Below are positions 18,385 through 28,217 of a stretch of 64,000 bases of DNA, in pieces. Position 1 is the stretch's first letter. Each line of letters begins with the position of its first letter. Source of the DNA: a bacterium (GTDB lineage: Bacteria > Electryoneota > JAOADG01); contig JAOADG010000008.1 in assembly GCA_026417415.1 (NCBI GenBank), positions 705,612 through 769,611 on the forward strand, given 5' to 3'. The notes under the pieces are model-generated. The model did no database searches and was not told where the DNA came from. It worked only from the letters and a program-made list of their open reading frames with translations. Made by a program: the position numbers and the translations under genes.

Positions 18385-18880
18385 TTTCGTCGTTCCGTTC
18401 CCTTCCCAATCTAACAGCACCTATTAGTGCAGCAATCAATAAAACCGATGATGCTTCAAATGCAATCACATAAGTTAATATCAGTTTTTTTCCAATAGTG
18501 GCAGTTGTTGGTTCATTGGGAAGTAAATTGATAGGCCAATTTGTAAATAAAATTAATAAAATTAACCCCAATCCGATTGAACCAATAGGTAATAGGGCAA
18601 TAAATCTCTGTTGGGTCTGTTCTAAGATTTCCAAATTTGTAATGCGTGCAGTTAACAAAACACCAAAAATAATCAGAATTAATATTCCACCTACATAGAC
18701 AATAACTTGAGTCGCAGCTAAAAAGTCAGCAGAAAGAATTAAGTAAAGTGCAGCAACTCCAAAAAAAGTAAAGAGTAAAGAAAAAGCAGAATATAAAATT
18801 TTGGGTGAAAACGTTACAAAAGTTGCGGACAAAATGGTTAATAATCCAAAAAAGAGAATGGCAATGTCTTGAAAGTTCAT
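18374..18880 (-). CDS. nuoJ: NADH-quinone oxidoreductase subunit J
   Basis: NuoJ is a membrane subunit that links the quinone site to the proton channels. The 168 residues show five hydrophobic helices, with the family pattern FLAATQVIVYVGGILILIIF (helix 3 with its pi-bulge region). The ATG overlaps the nuoI stop (ATGA). Confidence 0.96.
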   Translation of the reverse strand: MNFQDIAILFFGLLTILSATFVTFSPKILYSAFSLLFTFFGVAALYLILSADFLAATQVIVYVGGILILIIFGVLLTARITNLEILEQTQQRFIALLPIGSIGLGLILLILFTNWPINLLPNEPTTATIGKKLILTYVIAFEASSVLLIAALIGAVRLGRERNDENVQ

Positions 18881-19563
18881 TTGAATTCTCCATCAGGTCC
18901 AGGGCACTTTTCATTAAATACATCTGAATCTACACTAGGTGAAGGTATGTTCGGTTGTGGGTCTGAAACTTTTGTTTGTGGAACAGCAGGTTTGCTTGCT
19001 TGTTTTGCAGCTTTTTCTGCAGCAGCTGCCGCTACTACACGATCTCTTTCTTCTGGTGAATATCGTGAATAATTGACAACCAACTGTTCTAATGAACGTG
19101 TAGTGTATTGAAAATCGGGTATCATATAAATAGCATCATCATTACATACCGTTTCACAAAGTCCACAATAAAGACATTTTGAATGATCAATTGTAAATTC
19201 TGCAATATGGAGAGCACGCCGTTTTCCATTCGGTCGAACACCTAAATCTTCACCTGCAACAGGTTTTGCAGTAACGATTTTGATAATTCCAGCAGGGCAA
19301 ATTTTATCGCACTGTAAACATCCACCACACAAATCAATATCTACATGTACCCTTTGCCTTGCTTGTTTAGGTATGTTTAGTTTTTCATGTGGATATTGTA
19401 CAGTAAAGGGTTTTCTGAAAAAGTGTCGCCAAGTAACCCCCATCCCAACTAACACTGTATAAAAACCTTCCCATACATCTAATATCCATTGGATGATAGG
19501 ATTTTTTGAAGTTTTCGTTTGATGCGTAATAGGCATCCCTAATGCAGTTCTCATTTCTGCCAT
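18877..19563 (-). CDS. nuoI: NADH-quinone oxidoreductase subunit I
   Basis: NuoI carries clusters N6a and N6b, which pass electrons towards NuoB. Two 4Fe-4S motifs are present: [12 protein letters not shown] and [11 protein letters not shown]. The ATG at 19563 gives 228 residues (MAEMRTALG), with GGTGG four bases upstream and a 13-base overlap with nuoH. A start at 19626 would add an atypical Cys-rich leader and is rejected. The C-terminus carries an about 50-residue low-complexity extension rich in Ala, Lys, Pro and Ser after the ferredoxin fold, which is longer than in E. coli NuoI. Confidence 0.95.
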   Translation of the reverse strand: MAEMRTALGMPITHQTKTSKNPIIQWILDVWEGFYTVLVGMGVTWRHFFRKPFTVQYPHEKLNIPKQARQRVHVDIDLCGGCLQCDKICPAGIIKIVTAKPVAGEDLGVRPNGKRRALHIAEFTIDHSKCLYCGLCETVCNDDAIYMIPDFQYTTRSLEQLVVNYSRYSPEERDRVVAAAAAEKAAKQASKPAVPQTKVSDPQPNIPSPSVDSDVFNEKCPGPDGEFK

Positions 19564-20597
19564 AAGACCACCAGTGTCGCAATTACAATAAAATTCACCA
19601 ATGCAAGAGGTAAAAAAATCTTCCAACAGATGTGCATCAATTGATCAACACGAACCCTTGGTAAAGTCCAACGTAACCACATTTGAATAAAAACCAGAAC
19701 TAGTGATTTAAGTAGCATCCAAATAGGACCTGGTATCCAATTTAGCCAAGGCGCAGGAGCTAATGGACCACCTAAAAAGACAACAGATGCTATCGCTGCT
19801 ACAATAAACATATTTGCATATTCAGCAAGAAAAAACATTGCAAAACGAATACCTGTGTATTCTGTATGATATCCTGAAACTAATTCAGATTCAGCTTCAG
19901 GTATATCAAAGGGTGTACGGTTTGTTTCCGCAAGGGATGCCCAGAAATAAAGAATAAATGCAATTAAGGTAAAGGGAGGTACTCGAAAGATATACCAATT
20001 CCAAAAATATCCATCCGCTAATATTCCACTCTTTTGTGCGTTTGTAATATCAATCATAGAAAGTGAACCAGTCAGCAACACAGGAAGCATTAAAGACAAT
20101 CCAATAGGAATTTCATAACTAACCATTTGTGCAGCTGAACGCATTGCACCATATAAAGCCCATTTGTTATTACTTGCCCAACCAGCCATTAAAATGCCAA
20201 TAACAACAGTACTGGAAAGAGCCAAAATAAAATACAATCCAATATTTAAATCAGTTCCGATTAAATTTACACCAAATGGAATAACCGCCATTACCCCTAA
20301 TGAACCGGCAAAAACAATGTATGGTGCCAATTTAAACAATCTTCGATCCGCAAGTTCTGGGATGATATCTTCCTTTAGTAGTAGTTTCAACGCATCAGCG
20401 ATAGTTTGAGCCCAACCTTGCCAACCTCCTGTTTCCATCGGACCCATTCGATCTTGTGCATAGGCGCTGATTTTTCTTTCTAAATAAACGGCAAACAATG
20501 CAAATACGGTCACAAACGCAACAATAATGCCAGCCCAAATTATTTGCCAATAAACAATTGGCAGATTGAAAGCTTCTAAAGGATTAAATTGGCTCAC
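19551..20597 (-). CDS. nuoH: NADH-quinone oxidoreductase subunit H
   Basis: NuoH anchors the peripheral arm and forms much of the quinone chamber. The 348 residues contain [37 protein letters not shown], the [19 protein letters not shown] loop and [13 protein letters not shown], all landmark segments of NuoH. It begins with GTG, which overlaps the nuoD stop (GTGA). This is the fifth gene of the operon, directly after nuoD because nuoE, nuoF and nuoG are absent. Confidence 0.97.
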   Translation of the reverse strand: MSQFNPLEAFNLPIVYWQIIWAGIIVAFVTVFALFAVYLERKISAYAQDRMGPMETGGWQGWAQTIADALKLLLKEDIIPELADRRLFKLAPYIVFAGSLGVMAVIPFGVNLIGTDLNIGLYFILALSSTVVIGILMAGWASNNKWALYGAMRSAAQMVSYEIPIGLSLMLPVLLTGSLSMIDITNAQKSGILADGYFWNWYIFRVPPFTLIAFILYFWASLAETNRTPFDIPEAESELVSGYHTEYTGIRFAMFFLAEYANMFIVAAIASVVFLGGPLAPAPWLNWIPGPIWMLLKSLVLVFIQMWLRWTLPRVRVDQLMHICWKIFLPLALVNFIVIATLVVLWQK

Positions 20598-21763
20598 CGA
20601 TCCACTTCTCCCAATACAATGTCAATGGATCCAACAATTGCTACCAAATCTGCAATTAATTGATCACGCGCTAAAACAGGCAAAACAGATAGGTTACAAA
20701 AAGCAGGACTTCGTACTTTAATACGGTAGGGTGTCTTAGTACCATCACTCATAATGTAGAAACCAATTTCACCTCTGGGTGTTTCTGTACGAAAGTAAAC
20801 ATCACCAACAGGCATTTTATTGAAGTTTTTCGGGATTTTAGCAGAAATATCTTCTTGTGGGATGTTATCAAGAGCTTGGCGAACAATTTTTACAGATTCA
20901 ACCATTTCAAGAACTCTTACCCAATACCTATCCCAGCAATCTCCTATTGTACCTTTTTCCCCTTCACCTACGCAAATGTTAAAATCATACTTTTCATATC
21001 CAGAATAAGGTTCATCTTTTCTTAAATCCCATTTGACACCACTCGCTCTTAATGTAGGTCCGGTGCAACCATATGCTATTGCTACTTCAGGAGGTAAAAC
21101 CCCGATATTAGCAGTTCGTTCAATAAAAATTTTATTAAATGAAAGTAAATCATTGTATTCTTTAATTTTAGGTTCAAAATAATCTAAAAACTCAATACAT
21201 TCGTTAATCCAATTTTCATCCACATCCCGTGCCAAACCACCTATCCAAATGTAATTGTATAACAATCTTGCCCCACAGGCCTTTTCAAACAAATCTAAAA
21301 TTTTTTCACGATCACGAAAACAATATAAAAAAGGTGTAGTTGCACCTATATCTAAACCAAATGTTCCTAATGCAACTAAATGGGAAGCAATACGGTTTAG
21401 CTCCGCCATTACAACTCTTAATCTCTGTACTCGTTCGCCCACTTCTATGTTCATTAATTTTTCAACCGCAAGTACATACCCTAAATTCATATTCATTGAA
21501 GCCAAATAATCCAAACGATCTGTATAAGGAACTATTTGATTGTAAGGTAGTCCTTCACAAATTTTTTCAAAACAACGATGTAAATACCCAAGATGTGGTA
21601 TTGCTTCAAAAACGACTTCACCATCTGTATGCAATTCTATTCGTAAAACACCATGCGTAGAAGGATGTTGGGGACCCATGTTTAATACCATTGCTTCGCC
21701 AACAATTCCATCGGTATTTGGCGTTCTAATTCCTAATGGGATTTCAATTTCTTGTAACGGCAT
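20594..21763 (-). CDS. nuoD: NADH-quinone oxidoreductase subunit D
   Basis: NuoD forms the quinone pocket with NuoB in the connecting module. The 389 residues carry [53 protein letters not shown] and the C-terminal end in GEVDR. It is separate from nuoC rather than fused. The ATG shares one base with the nuoC stop (TAATG). Confidence 0.97.
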   Translation of the reverse strand: MPLQEIEIPLGIRTPNTDGIVGEAMVLNMGPQHPSTHGVLRIELHTDGEVVFEAIPHLGYLHRCFEKICEGLPYNQIVPYTDRLDYLASMNMNLGYVLAVEKLMNIEVGERVQRLRVVMAELNRIASHLVALGTFGLDIGATTPFLYCFRDREKILDLFEKACGARLLYNYIWIGGLARDVDENWINECIEFLDYFEPKIKEYNDLLSFNKIFIERTANIGVLPPEVAIAYGCTGPTLRASGVKWDLRKDEPYSGYEKYDFNICVGEGEKGTIGDCWDRYWVRVLEMVESVKIVRQALDNIPQEDISAKIPKNFNKMPVGDVYFRTETPRGEIGFYIMSDGTKTPYRIKVRSPAFCNLSVLPVLARDQLIADLVAIVGSIDIVLGEVDR

Positions 21764-22272
21764 TAGTTTGTAGGCCTCTTAATACGATCTTTTAAATTTG
21801 CTGGAACTGGAAATTCACCATAATAATCTGGTGGAACATAATCCTTTCTTAATGGATGTCCTTCCCAATCGTCAGGAAGTAAAATTCTTCTAAGATCTGG
21901 ATGATTGTGAAATAAAATCCCCACCAAGTCAAATGCTTCTCTTTCATGCCAATCTGCAGATGGCCACAAATGTGCAACAGAATCAATCATTGGGTGATCT
22001 TTCGGGATTTTTACTTTCAGGATAATGCGTTCATTTCTTGATATTGCATAGATGTGGTAAACCGCTAACAAATCGCTTTTTAAATCTATTCCTGTTATTG
22101 AATGTAGAAAATCAAACTTCGCTTCAGGATCAGTTCGTAAAATTGTAGCCACACGTAATAGATCAGTTGGTTGAATAAAAATGGCTTTTTCTGATGAAAG
22201 GACACTGTCTTCAAGATGTATAGATACATCTTCCAATTTCTGTTTCAACCAATCTACCCAATTTTTTTGCAT
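21763..22272 (-). CDS. nuoC: NADH-quinone oxidoreductase subunit C
   Basis: NuoC is a scaffold subunit of the connecting module. The 169 residues contain the 30-kDa-subunit signature HEREAFDLVGILFHNHPDLR followed by ILLPDDWEGHPLRKDY. The start is one base into the nuoB stop (TAATG), so the NuoB-C-D genes are translationally coupled. Confidence 0.96.
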   Translation of the reverse strand: MQKNWVDWLKQKLEDVSIHLEDSVLSSEKAIFIQPTDLLRVATILRTDPEAKFDFLHSITGIDLKSDLLAVYHIYAISRNERIILKVKIPKDHPMIDSVAHLWPSADWHEREAFDLVGILFHNHPDLRRILLPDDWEGHPLRKDYVPPDYYGEFPVPANLKDRIKRPTN

Positions 22273-22760
22273 TAGATTGCTCGGTTATGTTCTGTTTCTT
22301 TAATAATTCTTTGTAATTCAAGGATACCATCAATCAATGCTTCTGGTCGAGGTGGGCATCCTGGGATATAAACATCTACCGGAATGATGAGGTCAACCCC
22401 CTTTAGTACATGATAACCACCCTCCCAATAAGGCCCACCACTATTTGCACAGGAACCCATAGAGATTACCCATTTAGGATCAGGCATTTGTTCGTAAAGA
22501 CGACGCACTCTTGAAGCCATTTTTAGTGTAACTGTACCTGAGATAATCATCGCATCGGATTGTCGTGGACTTGGACGCATAAATACCCCAAACCGATCTA
22601 AATCAAATCTTGAAGCAGCAGCTGCCATCATTTCAATCGCGCAGCAAGCCAACCCAAAGGTTTGTGGCCAAATTGAAGAGGCACGTGCCCAACGAAACAA
22701 TTTATCTACATTCGTAATCAAAATATTTCGACCATAAAGTCCTTCTTTAGGTGGGGTCAC
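22272..22760 (-). CDS. nuoB: NADH-quinone oxidoreductase subunit B
   Basis: NuoB holds cluster N2, the last iron-sulfur cluster before quinone. The 162 residues include [13 protein letters not shown] (adjacent cysteines), [13 protein letters not shown] and [17 protein letters not shown], the four cysteine ligands. The start is GTG overlapping the nuoA stop (GTGA). Confidence 0.97.
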   Translation of the reverse strand: MTPPKEGLYGRNILITNVDKLFRWARASSIWPQTFGLACCAIEMMAAAASRFDLDRFGVFMRPSPRQSDAMIISGTVTLKMASRVRRLYEQMPDPKWVISMGSCANSGGPYWEGGYHVLKGVDLIIPVDVYIPGCPPRPEALIDGILELQRIIKETEHNRAI

Positions 22761-23191
22761 ACTTGCTCCGCAGGTTTATTGGTAACTGTTTTCGCATGGG
22801 GGGCTCTCAACATTTCTTCAGCTGACTTAGGCGCTAGAGGTCTAATCCATTCTAAATCTCCCCGTTTCCATACATAAGCCAAACCGGGAATGAGAATAAA
22901 TAGAAAAAGAATTGCTTCAACCCATCCAATCCAACCAATTTCTTTTGCAATAACTGCGTATGGTAAAAGCATTACTACTTCAATGTCAAAAATGAGAAAT
23001 ATCAAACCGATTACATAAAATCTACTGTTAAATCGTACCCAACTTTGACCTTTAATTTCTTCGCCACACTCATAGGTTGTGTATTTTAATGGAGAAGGAA
23101 TTTTTGGTGCTAAAAAACGATTCAGTGTTACTGAAACACCGACAACGAGAATTGCTGCTACCAAAAAAATTAAAACGGGAATGAAATCCAT
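22757..23191 (-). CDS. nuoA: NADH-quinone oxidoreductase subunit A
   Basis: NuoA is a three-helix membrane subunit. The 144 residues contain the family stretch [20 protein letters not shown] and [16 protein letters not shown]. It is the first gene of nuoABCDHIJKLMN. A promoter and a CRP-like palindrome lie upstream (23258-23308). The ATG lacks a strong ribosome binding site. Confidence 0.96.
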   Translation of the reverse strand: MDFIPVLIFLVAAILVVGVSVTLNRFLAPKIPSPLKYTTYECGEEIKGQSWVRFNSRFYVIGLIFLIFDIEVVMLLPYAVIAKEIGWIGWVEAILFLFILIPGLAYVWKRGDLEWIRPLAPKSAEEMLRAPHAKTVTNKPAEQV

Positions 23192-23257
23192 TGAAAAAAC
23201 TCAAATGTGAGGTTAAATTAAAAGATTAGTAAAAAAGAAGAAACCTTAGTTGAAAGA

Positions 23258-23286
23258 AATATACAGATAAAAATATCTTCAAACAA
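23258..23286 (-). promoter_or_regulatory. Candidate promoter of the nuo operon
   Basis: On the minus strand TTGTTT (23286-23281) and TATATT (23263-23258) are separated by 17 bases, a sigma-70-like arrangement. It lies 67 bases before the nuoA start in the only sizeable untranslated gap in this part of the window. The match is inferred by eye. Confidence 0.4.
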
Positions 23287-23290
23287 CCCT

Positions 23291-23308
23291 ATGTGAACAC
23301 TGTCACAT
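23291..23308. promoter_or_regulatory. CRP/FNR-type palindromic operator upstream of nuoA
   Basis: ATGTGA-ACACTG-TCACAT is a perfect 6+6 palindrome with a six-base spacer, identical in form to the CRP consensus TGTGA-N6-TCACA. It lies four bases upstream of the candidate -35 element of the nuo promoter and seven bases after the priA stop. The flanks also form an interlaced repeat AACACT/AGTGTT. It has no T-tract on the minus strand, so a terminator role is less likely. Confidence 0.45.
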
Positions 23309-23315
23309 TAGTGTT

Positions 23316-25520
23316 TTAACTGAAATCTATCGGATCTACATCTATTGTTCTCTTTACGGTTTTTGGTAATTTTAAATTGACTAAACCAAGAACTTGATTT
23401 TTTTCTTTCATTTTGCGAACTCTAATTAGAAAAGAGAATCTAAACCAATTTTCTTTTTTTGAAATTAATGCAGGCGCAATTTCTGAACAATCTAAATGTT
23501 GATTTATAATTTGTTTATGTAATTGTGTGATTGCTTCAATTGCATCACTTTTGTTCTGTGATGAACAAACAACACGAATTAGACGGCTAAAAGGTGGAAA
23601 CTTTAGTTGTTTTCTGATTTTTAAACAGTACTTTACATAAGCTTCCCAATTGTGATCGAGTAAGAAATTAAAGATAGGGTGTTCGGGTTGCCAAGTTTGA
23701 ATGATCACTTTTCCTTTTTTAAATCTTCCAGATCTGCCTGCTGTTTGAAGAAAGAGTGTCAATGCTCTTTCTTCGCTTCTAAAATCTGGAATGATCCATT
23801 CTGAATCTGCAGCAAGTATAGCTGAAAGAGTTACATTCGGAAAATCTAAACCTCGCGCCACCATTTTCGTTCCAACTAATATATCTGCTTCCCAATTTGC
23901 GAACTTTGATAAGATATCTTTGTGTGCTCCTTTCTGTTTGACACTATCCGCATCAAATCTAAGTACTCTTGCATTTGGAAAATCATTTTTTAAAACTTCG
24001 AAAACTCTTTCGGTGCCGAATCCCCTTGGTGTAATTTGAGCAGAACCACAGTTTTTGCATTGAAGTAATTTTTCGTGGGTGTAACCACACAAATGGCATA
24101 TCATAGAGTTTAATGAAAGGTGATATGTTAAAGTTACAGAACAGTTGGGGCATCCAAATACCCAAGAACATTTTCCGCATCGTAAGTGAGTTCCATATCC
24201 TCTTCGATTCCTTAGTATAATCATTTGTTCATGTTTATCCAGACAGTTCTGAATTTCTTGTCTAAGTACAGATGATAACACTTCCACTCTACCAATTTCT
24301 CTTTGTGGTTCAATATTCATATCAACAATCTGAATGTCAGGTAAAGGCGTATTGAAAACACGATTAGATAACCGATGCAGTTTGTACTTTTGATTAATAC
24401 TATTGTAGAATGATTCTATAGAAGGAGTCGCACTTCCTAAAATGATAGGACAATTTGATAACTGAGCACGTATAATCGCACAGTCACGAGCATGATACCT
24501 TGGTTCTGGATCATGTTGTTTTAAAGACGCTTCATGTTCTTCATCAACTATAATTAATCCCAAATTTTGAAATGGCGCAAAAACTGCTGATCGTGCGCCA
24601 ATTACAATAGCATTCACCCCATTTCTAAGTTCAGCATACGTACCAGCTCGCAGTTGGTCACTCACTTGACTATGAAGCACCCGTACGCTTTTTTGAAAAT
24701 TGATTTGAAATTGACCAATTAATTGCGGAGTCATAGCAATTTCAGGAACAATCATCAACACAGATTTTTTTTGACTTAATATCATTTTAGACAGTTCAAT
24801 GTAGATTTGCGTTTTACCTGATCCAGTTACACCAAAAATTAAATGTGTTTGAAATTGATTAGGGAAGGTACTGTCTATTATTTCGTGAAGCACATCCGTC
24901 TGATCCTTGGTTAGTTCAATAGATACATTATGTTGAGGAATTACACTCAGTTGTTCTATTTCTTTATACCAAAATGGATGTTCTTGTACTTCAATAAGAT
25001 CTAGTTCTAACGCTTTTTTAGTGATTTTATTCGTACACTTTGATCGTTTCAATCGTTCTGATTGATAACAAAATTCAGGATGCTCCAAAAGATCCTTAAT
25101 AAAGTTAGACAAGCTCTTTTGTTTTAAGGAAATTTGTAAAGAATTAATTTTGTCTAATTTAGGACGTGTTCTTAAAATTATTTTTTCTTTAATAGTACCA
25201 GTTAAATCCAAAGCGGGCAAAGCTGCATTACACACAACACCTGGTTTTACTGCATAGTATTCACTTAACCAATGAAGAAATTTTAGAAGTTCATTCGGAA
25301 AAACCTTTTTTATTGAAAGGATAGATTGTATCGTTTTAACTTTTTCTAATGTGGTTGTATCACGACAATTCCAAATCCATCCAAGGGTCTTTCTCTTATT
25401 CCCTATAGGAACTTGAACTGCATATCCCAAGTAGGTTTCAGGGTTATTTACTTGGTAAGTGTAGGTGAATGCTTCATAAGGTGGAATTGAAAGTGCTACA
25501 TCAAAAAAAAACGTGGTCAT
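23316..25520 (-). CDS. priA: Primosomal replication-restart helicase PriA
   Basis: PriA recognises stalled forks and reloads the replisome. The 734 residues show an N-terminal DNA-binding domain (about 1-105) and a helicase core with Walker A GVTGSGKTQIY (about 230) and the DEAH-like box DEEHEASLKQHD. Motif III is LGSATPS and a zinc region follows with CGKCSWVFGCPNC and CHLCGYTHEKLLQCKNC. A C-terminal helicase lobe contains GTKMVARGLDFPNV. Its ATG overlaps the der stop (ATGA). It is the last gene of DUF512-der-priA. Confidence 0.97.
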   Translation of the reverse strand: MTTFFFDVALSIPPYEAFTYTYQVNNPETYLGYAVQVPIGNKRKTLGWIWNCRDTTTLEKVKTIQSILSIKKVFPNELLKFLHWLSEYYAVKPGVVCNAALPALDLTGTIKEKIILRTRPKLDKINSLQISLKQKSLSNFIKDLLEHPEFCYQSERLKRSKCTNKITKKALELDLIEVQEHPFWYKEIEQLSVIPQHNVSIELTKDQTDVLHEIIDSTFPNQFQTHLIFGVTGSGKTQIYIELSKMILSQKKSVLMIVPEIAMTPQLIGQFQINFQKSVRVLHSQVSDQLRAGTYAELRNGVNAIVIGARSAVFAPFQNLGLIIVDEEHEASLKQHDPEPRYHARDCAIIRAQLSNCPIILGSATPSIESFYNSINQKYKLHRLSNRVFNTPLPDIQIVDMNIEPQREIGRVEVLSSVLRQEIQNCLDKHEQMIILRNRRGYGTHLRCGKCSWVFGCPNCSVTLTYHLSLNSMICHLCGYTHEKLLQCKNCGSAQITPRGFGTERVFEVLKNDFPNARVLRFDADSVKQKGAHKDILSKFANWEADILVGTKMVARGLDFPNVTLSAILAADSEWIIPDFRSEERALTLFLQTAGRSGRFKKGKVIIQTWQPEHPIFNFLLDHNWEAYVKYCLKIRKQLKFPPFSRLIRVVCSSQNKSDAIEAITQLHKQIINQHLDCSEIAPALISKKENWFRFSFLIRVRKMKEKNQVLGLVNLKLPKTVKRTIDVDPIDFS

Positions 25521-26827
25521 TTTTTTCGGAACTCTAATAAAATAGGGACACCAAAAAAATTAAAATTATTTCTTAATTGTTTTTCGATGAATTTGATGTA
25601 TGACTCTGGTAATAAATCAGAATGTTTACAAGTTATTGTAAATTTGGGTGGCGCTGTTTTTTGCTGAACTGCAAATTGAAATTTTATGTACTTTCCTTTT
25701 ATTGCTGGAGGTGGACGGTGTTCCCATAAATTCTGGAGCCATTTGTTTAATTCAGATGTTTGGATATGTTTATTACGAATTTCTGCTACCGTTAATACAT
25801 CTTCAATGACTTTTAGTACGCGCTGTTTTTTATGAACGGAAATTGTACGAAATGGAACACCTTCAAGATATGGATATCTACGGAAAAATCTTTCTTTCAA
25901 TTCATTTATGGTCTGATGTTTTTTCTGGATAGCATCCCACTTGTTCATTGCAACTACTATTCCAACTCCATTCTCCCATGCAAATTGAAAAATAGTATCT
26001 TCATTGTTACCAAAATCTGTTGTAGCATCCAATAGTACTAAACCAACGTCCGAATTACTTAAAGCTCGAAAAGCACGTATCATGGAATATTGCTCGATGT
26101 TGTGTTTTACCTTTGCTTTTCTTCTTAATCCTGCAGTATCAGTTAGTAAAATGATCTTCTTTTTATATTTAAAAAGAGAATCCACTGTGTCACGCGTAGT
26201 TCCAGCTTTATCCGATACAAGCATTCTTTCTTCGTTCAGCAATAAATTGACTAATGATGATTTTCCTACATTTGGTCTTCCTACAATTGCTACACGATAA
26301 TCATATTTAGGTTTGATCTCATCGCGAACAAGGGGAATTTTTGAAATGATAGTATCCATTAATTCATACAGATTGTTCCCATGAAGTGCAGATATTGGAA
26401 CTAAATCGCTGACTCCTAAACGATAAAACTCAGCGCTACTAAGTTCAAATGATGGGTTATCTGCTTTGTTAACTACTAATACTATATTTTCTTTTTTCTT
26501 GAATAAAAGTTTAAATATGAACTCATCATCTTGAGTTAAACCTGTTTGAGCATCTACTACAAGTAAAATCAAATTGGATTGTTCAGCTGCAATGAATGAT
26601 TGCTCTCTTATGCTTTTCACAATAGGTTCTTTTGAATCGAAATGTATTCCACCAGTATCTACGATGTCAAAAACGTATCCTTTCCAATCTACAGAACTAT
26701 AAATTCTGTCTCTGGTTACACCTGGTTCGTTGTCCACAATTGCAGTAGAACTTTTTGTTAAACGATTAAATAATGTAGATTTTCCTACATTTGGACGTCC
26801 TACGATAGAAACTAAGGGGCGAGGCAT
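25517..26827 (-). CDS. der: Ribosome-associated GTPase Der (EngA)
   Basis: Der is a tandem-domain GTPase for 50S subunit assembly. The 436 residues contain two G domains: GRPNVGKSTLFNRL with DTGG and NKAD (domain 1, from residue 9) and GRPNVGKSSLVNLL with DTAG and NKWD (domain 2, from about residue 182). A C-terminal KH-like domain contains KGKYIKFQFAVQQKTAPP. The start is one base after the stop of the DUF512 gene. Confidence 0.97.
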   Translation of the reverse strand: MPRPLVSIVGRPNVGKSTLFNRLTKSSTAIVDNEPGVTRDRIYSSVDWKGYVFDIVDTGGIHFDSKEPIVKSIREQSFIAAEQSNLILLVVDAQTGLTQDDEFIFKLLFKKKENIVLVVNKADNPSFELSSAEFYRLGVSDLVPISALHGNNLYELMDTIISKIPLVRDEIKPKYDYRVAIVGRPNVGKSSLVNLLLNEERMLVSDKAGTTRDTVDSLFKYKKKIILLTDTAGLRRKAKVKHNIEQYSMIRAFRALSNSDVGLVLLDATTDFGNNEDTIFQFAWENGVGIVVAMNKWDAIQKKHQTINELKERFFRRYPYLEGVPFRTISVHKKQRVLKVIEDVLTVAEIRNKHIQTSELNKWLQNLWEHRPPPAIKGKYIKFQFAVQQKTAPPKFTITCKHSDLLPESYIKFIEKQLRNNFNFFGVPILLEFRKK

Positions 26828-26828
26828 G

Positions 26829-28184
26829 TTATTTGATAGTTAACGTTTTTCTAATTAACGGTGCAAATTGATTTGGAAATGGGATAACTTGTGGTTTGAC
26901 AACTGCACTCTGTAAATCTTCTAATGACCAATCATCTAAAAACAATCCATCACCATTGACTACATCAGGCGGTAAAATAATCAAATCAGCATTCGTTTTT
27001 ATTTTTTCAATCGCCTGCCAAATATCCTGACCAGTTAATAGATTTGCAACAGTTACAGTAGAACCCCAAAAAGTGTTTTCTACCTCTAAAACTTCAATGG
27101 TTAATGGTGAAATTTCTTGTGTTAATAAGGGAACGATTTTTTCTTTTAACCAATAACTTGCAGATTTACCGGTGATCCACAGCCAATGATAAGGTCTAGG
27201 TAACCTTTTAATCCATTTCCAACGCTCTTGCATGGTATTGACTTCTAATTTTCTAAGCATTCCTACACCATTTTCATACTGAACATAATCCTCATAATAC
27301 GAATGTTCAGGTACTTCGAACCCTGCAAGATGAAACCATTCATCTGCACAATAAATAATTGGTTTTCCTATTTTGTTTTTAGAGATTTCACGCCAATGAA
27401 AATGTAATGAAATAACTTCTTGCGCTTCTTGTGGTGTAGGAATTCTCAGTGGTGTTAAACCATTCCGGTATTTTGTAAGTCCAACTGGTACTATTGCGAT
27501 TGAACAATCGTCACGTAAAACATCAAGCAAATCAAGTACGCTACGTTCTAATACTTCTTTATCATTCCATTCAGGAACTACGACGATTTGAGTGTGAAGT
27601 TGGATATTTCCTTTGATTAACTTTTCTAATTTAGGGACAATTGGGTCAATTTTGGGTAATCCTAACAATTTTTGATGAATATACGGATCGGTAACTTGCA
27701 CAGAAATGTATTGAGGAGATAAATGTTCTTCTATGATACGGTTTAATTCAATATCAGCTACATTTGTTAAAGTGATAAAATTTCCGTGTAAAAAACTGTA
27801 ACGATAATCATCATCTTTTACTCGTAACGTCTTTCTCATCGTAATCGGTTGCTGATCTACGAAACAAAAAACACATTTGTTTCGACATTGTCGAATTGAA
27901 ATTGGTGGCAAAGTGATGCCGAGTGATTCTTCAGCTCCTTTTTGGATGATAACAATTTGCTCTTTTCCATCTCTTAAAATTTTTATTCTAAGATCTGATT
28001 CAAGTTCATAAAATTTAAAATCAAGTTCATCACGGATTTTTTTATCATTGATTTCTAAAATTCTATCACCAGGAATGATCCCTTCTTTATCGGCAGGACT
28101 GTTAGGTTGAACTTGATAAATGGTTAATCCACGAGTTTGAGGTGATGATTGATCAGAAAAATGAAAAGAGTTTTCAATGGACAT
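26829..28184 (-). CDS. DUF512 protein with PDZ domain and radical-SAM-like cysteine motif
   Basis: The ATG at 28184 gives 451 residues. A PDZ domain comes first (about 15-85: VQPNSPADKEGIIPGDRILEIN). Then CRNKCVFCFVDQ forms a CX3CX2C radical-SAM-type cluster site, and the rest is the DUF512 domain (HAGF-like FHLAGFEVPEHSYY, and the nucleotide-like end PPDVVNGDG). The function is not established; such proteins are often found beside der in bacteria, as here. A longer reading from 28247 would run into tRNA-Gly and is rejected. The start follows the tRNA 3' end by 33 bases and lacks a strong ribosome binding site. Confidence 0.85.
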   Translation of the reverse strand: MSIENSFHFSDQSSPQTRGLTIYQVQPNSPADKEGIIPGDRILEINDKKIRDELDFKFYELESDLRIKILRDGKEQIVIIQKGAEESLGITLPPISIRQCRNKCVFCFVDQQPITMRKTLRVKDDDYRYSFLHGNFITLTNVADIELNRIIEEHLSPQYISVQVTDPYIHQKLLGLPKIDPIVPKLEKLIKGNIQLHTQIVVVPEWNDKEVLERSVLDLLDVLRDDCSIAIVPVGLTKYRNGLTPLRIPTPQEAQEVISLHFHWREISKNKIGKPIIYCADEWFHLAGFEVPEHSYYEDYVQYENGVGMLRKLEVNTMQERWKWIKRLPRPYHWLWITGKSASYWLKEKIVPLLTQEISPLTIEVLEVENTFWGSTVTVANLLTGQDIWQAIEKIKTNADLIILPPDVVNGDGLFLDDWSLEDLQSAVVKPQVIPFPNQFAPLIRKTLTIK

Positions 28185-28217
28185 ATTAAATGAAGGTACA
28201 GTTTTATTCACTCTGAG

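Noticed and set aside
19563-19626. Longer NuoI from 19626
   Set aside because: Adds a leader that lies wholly in nuoH and is absent in the family; ATG 19563 fits better.
23291-23308. Palindrome as an intrinsic terminator of priA
   Set aside because: No T-tract follows on the minus strand and the shape exactly fits a CRP-type operator.
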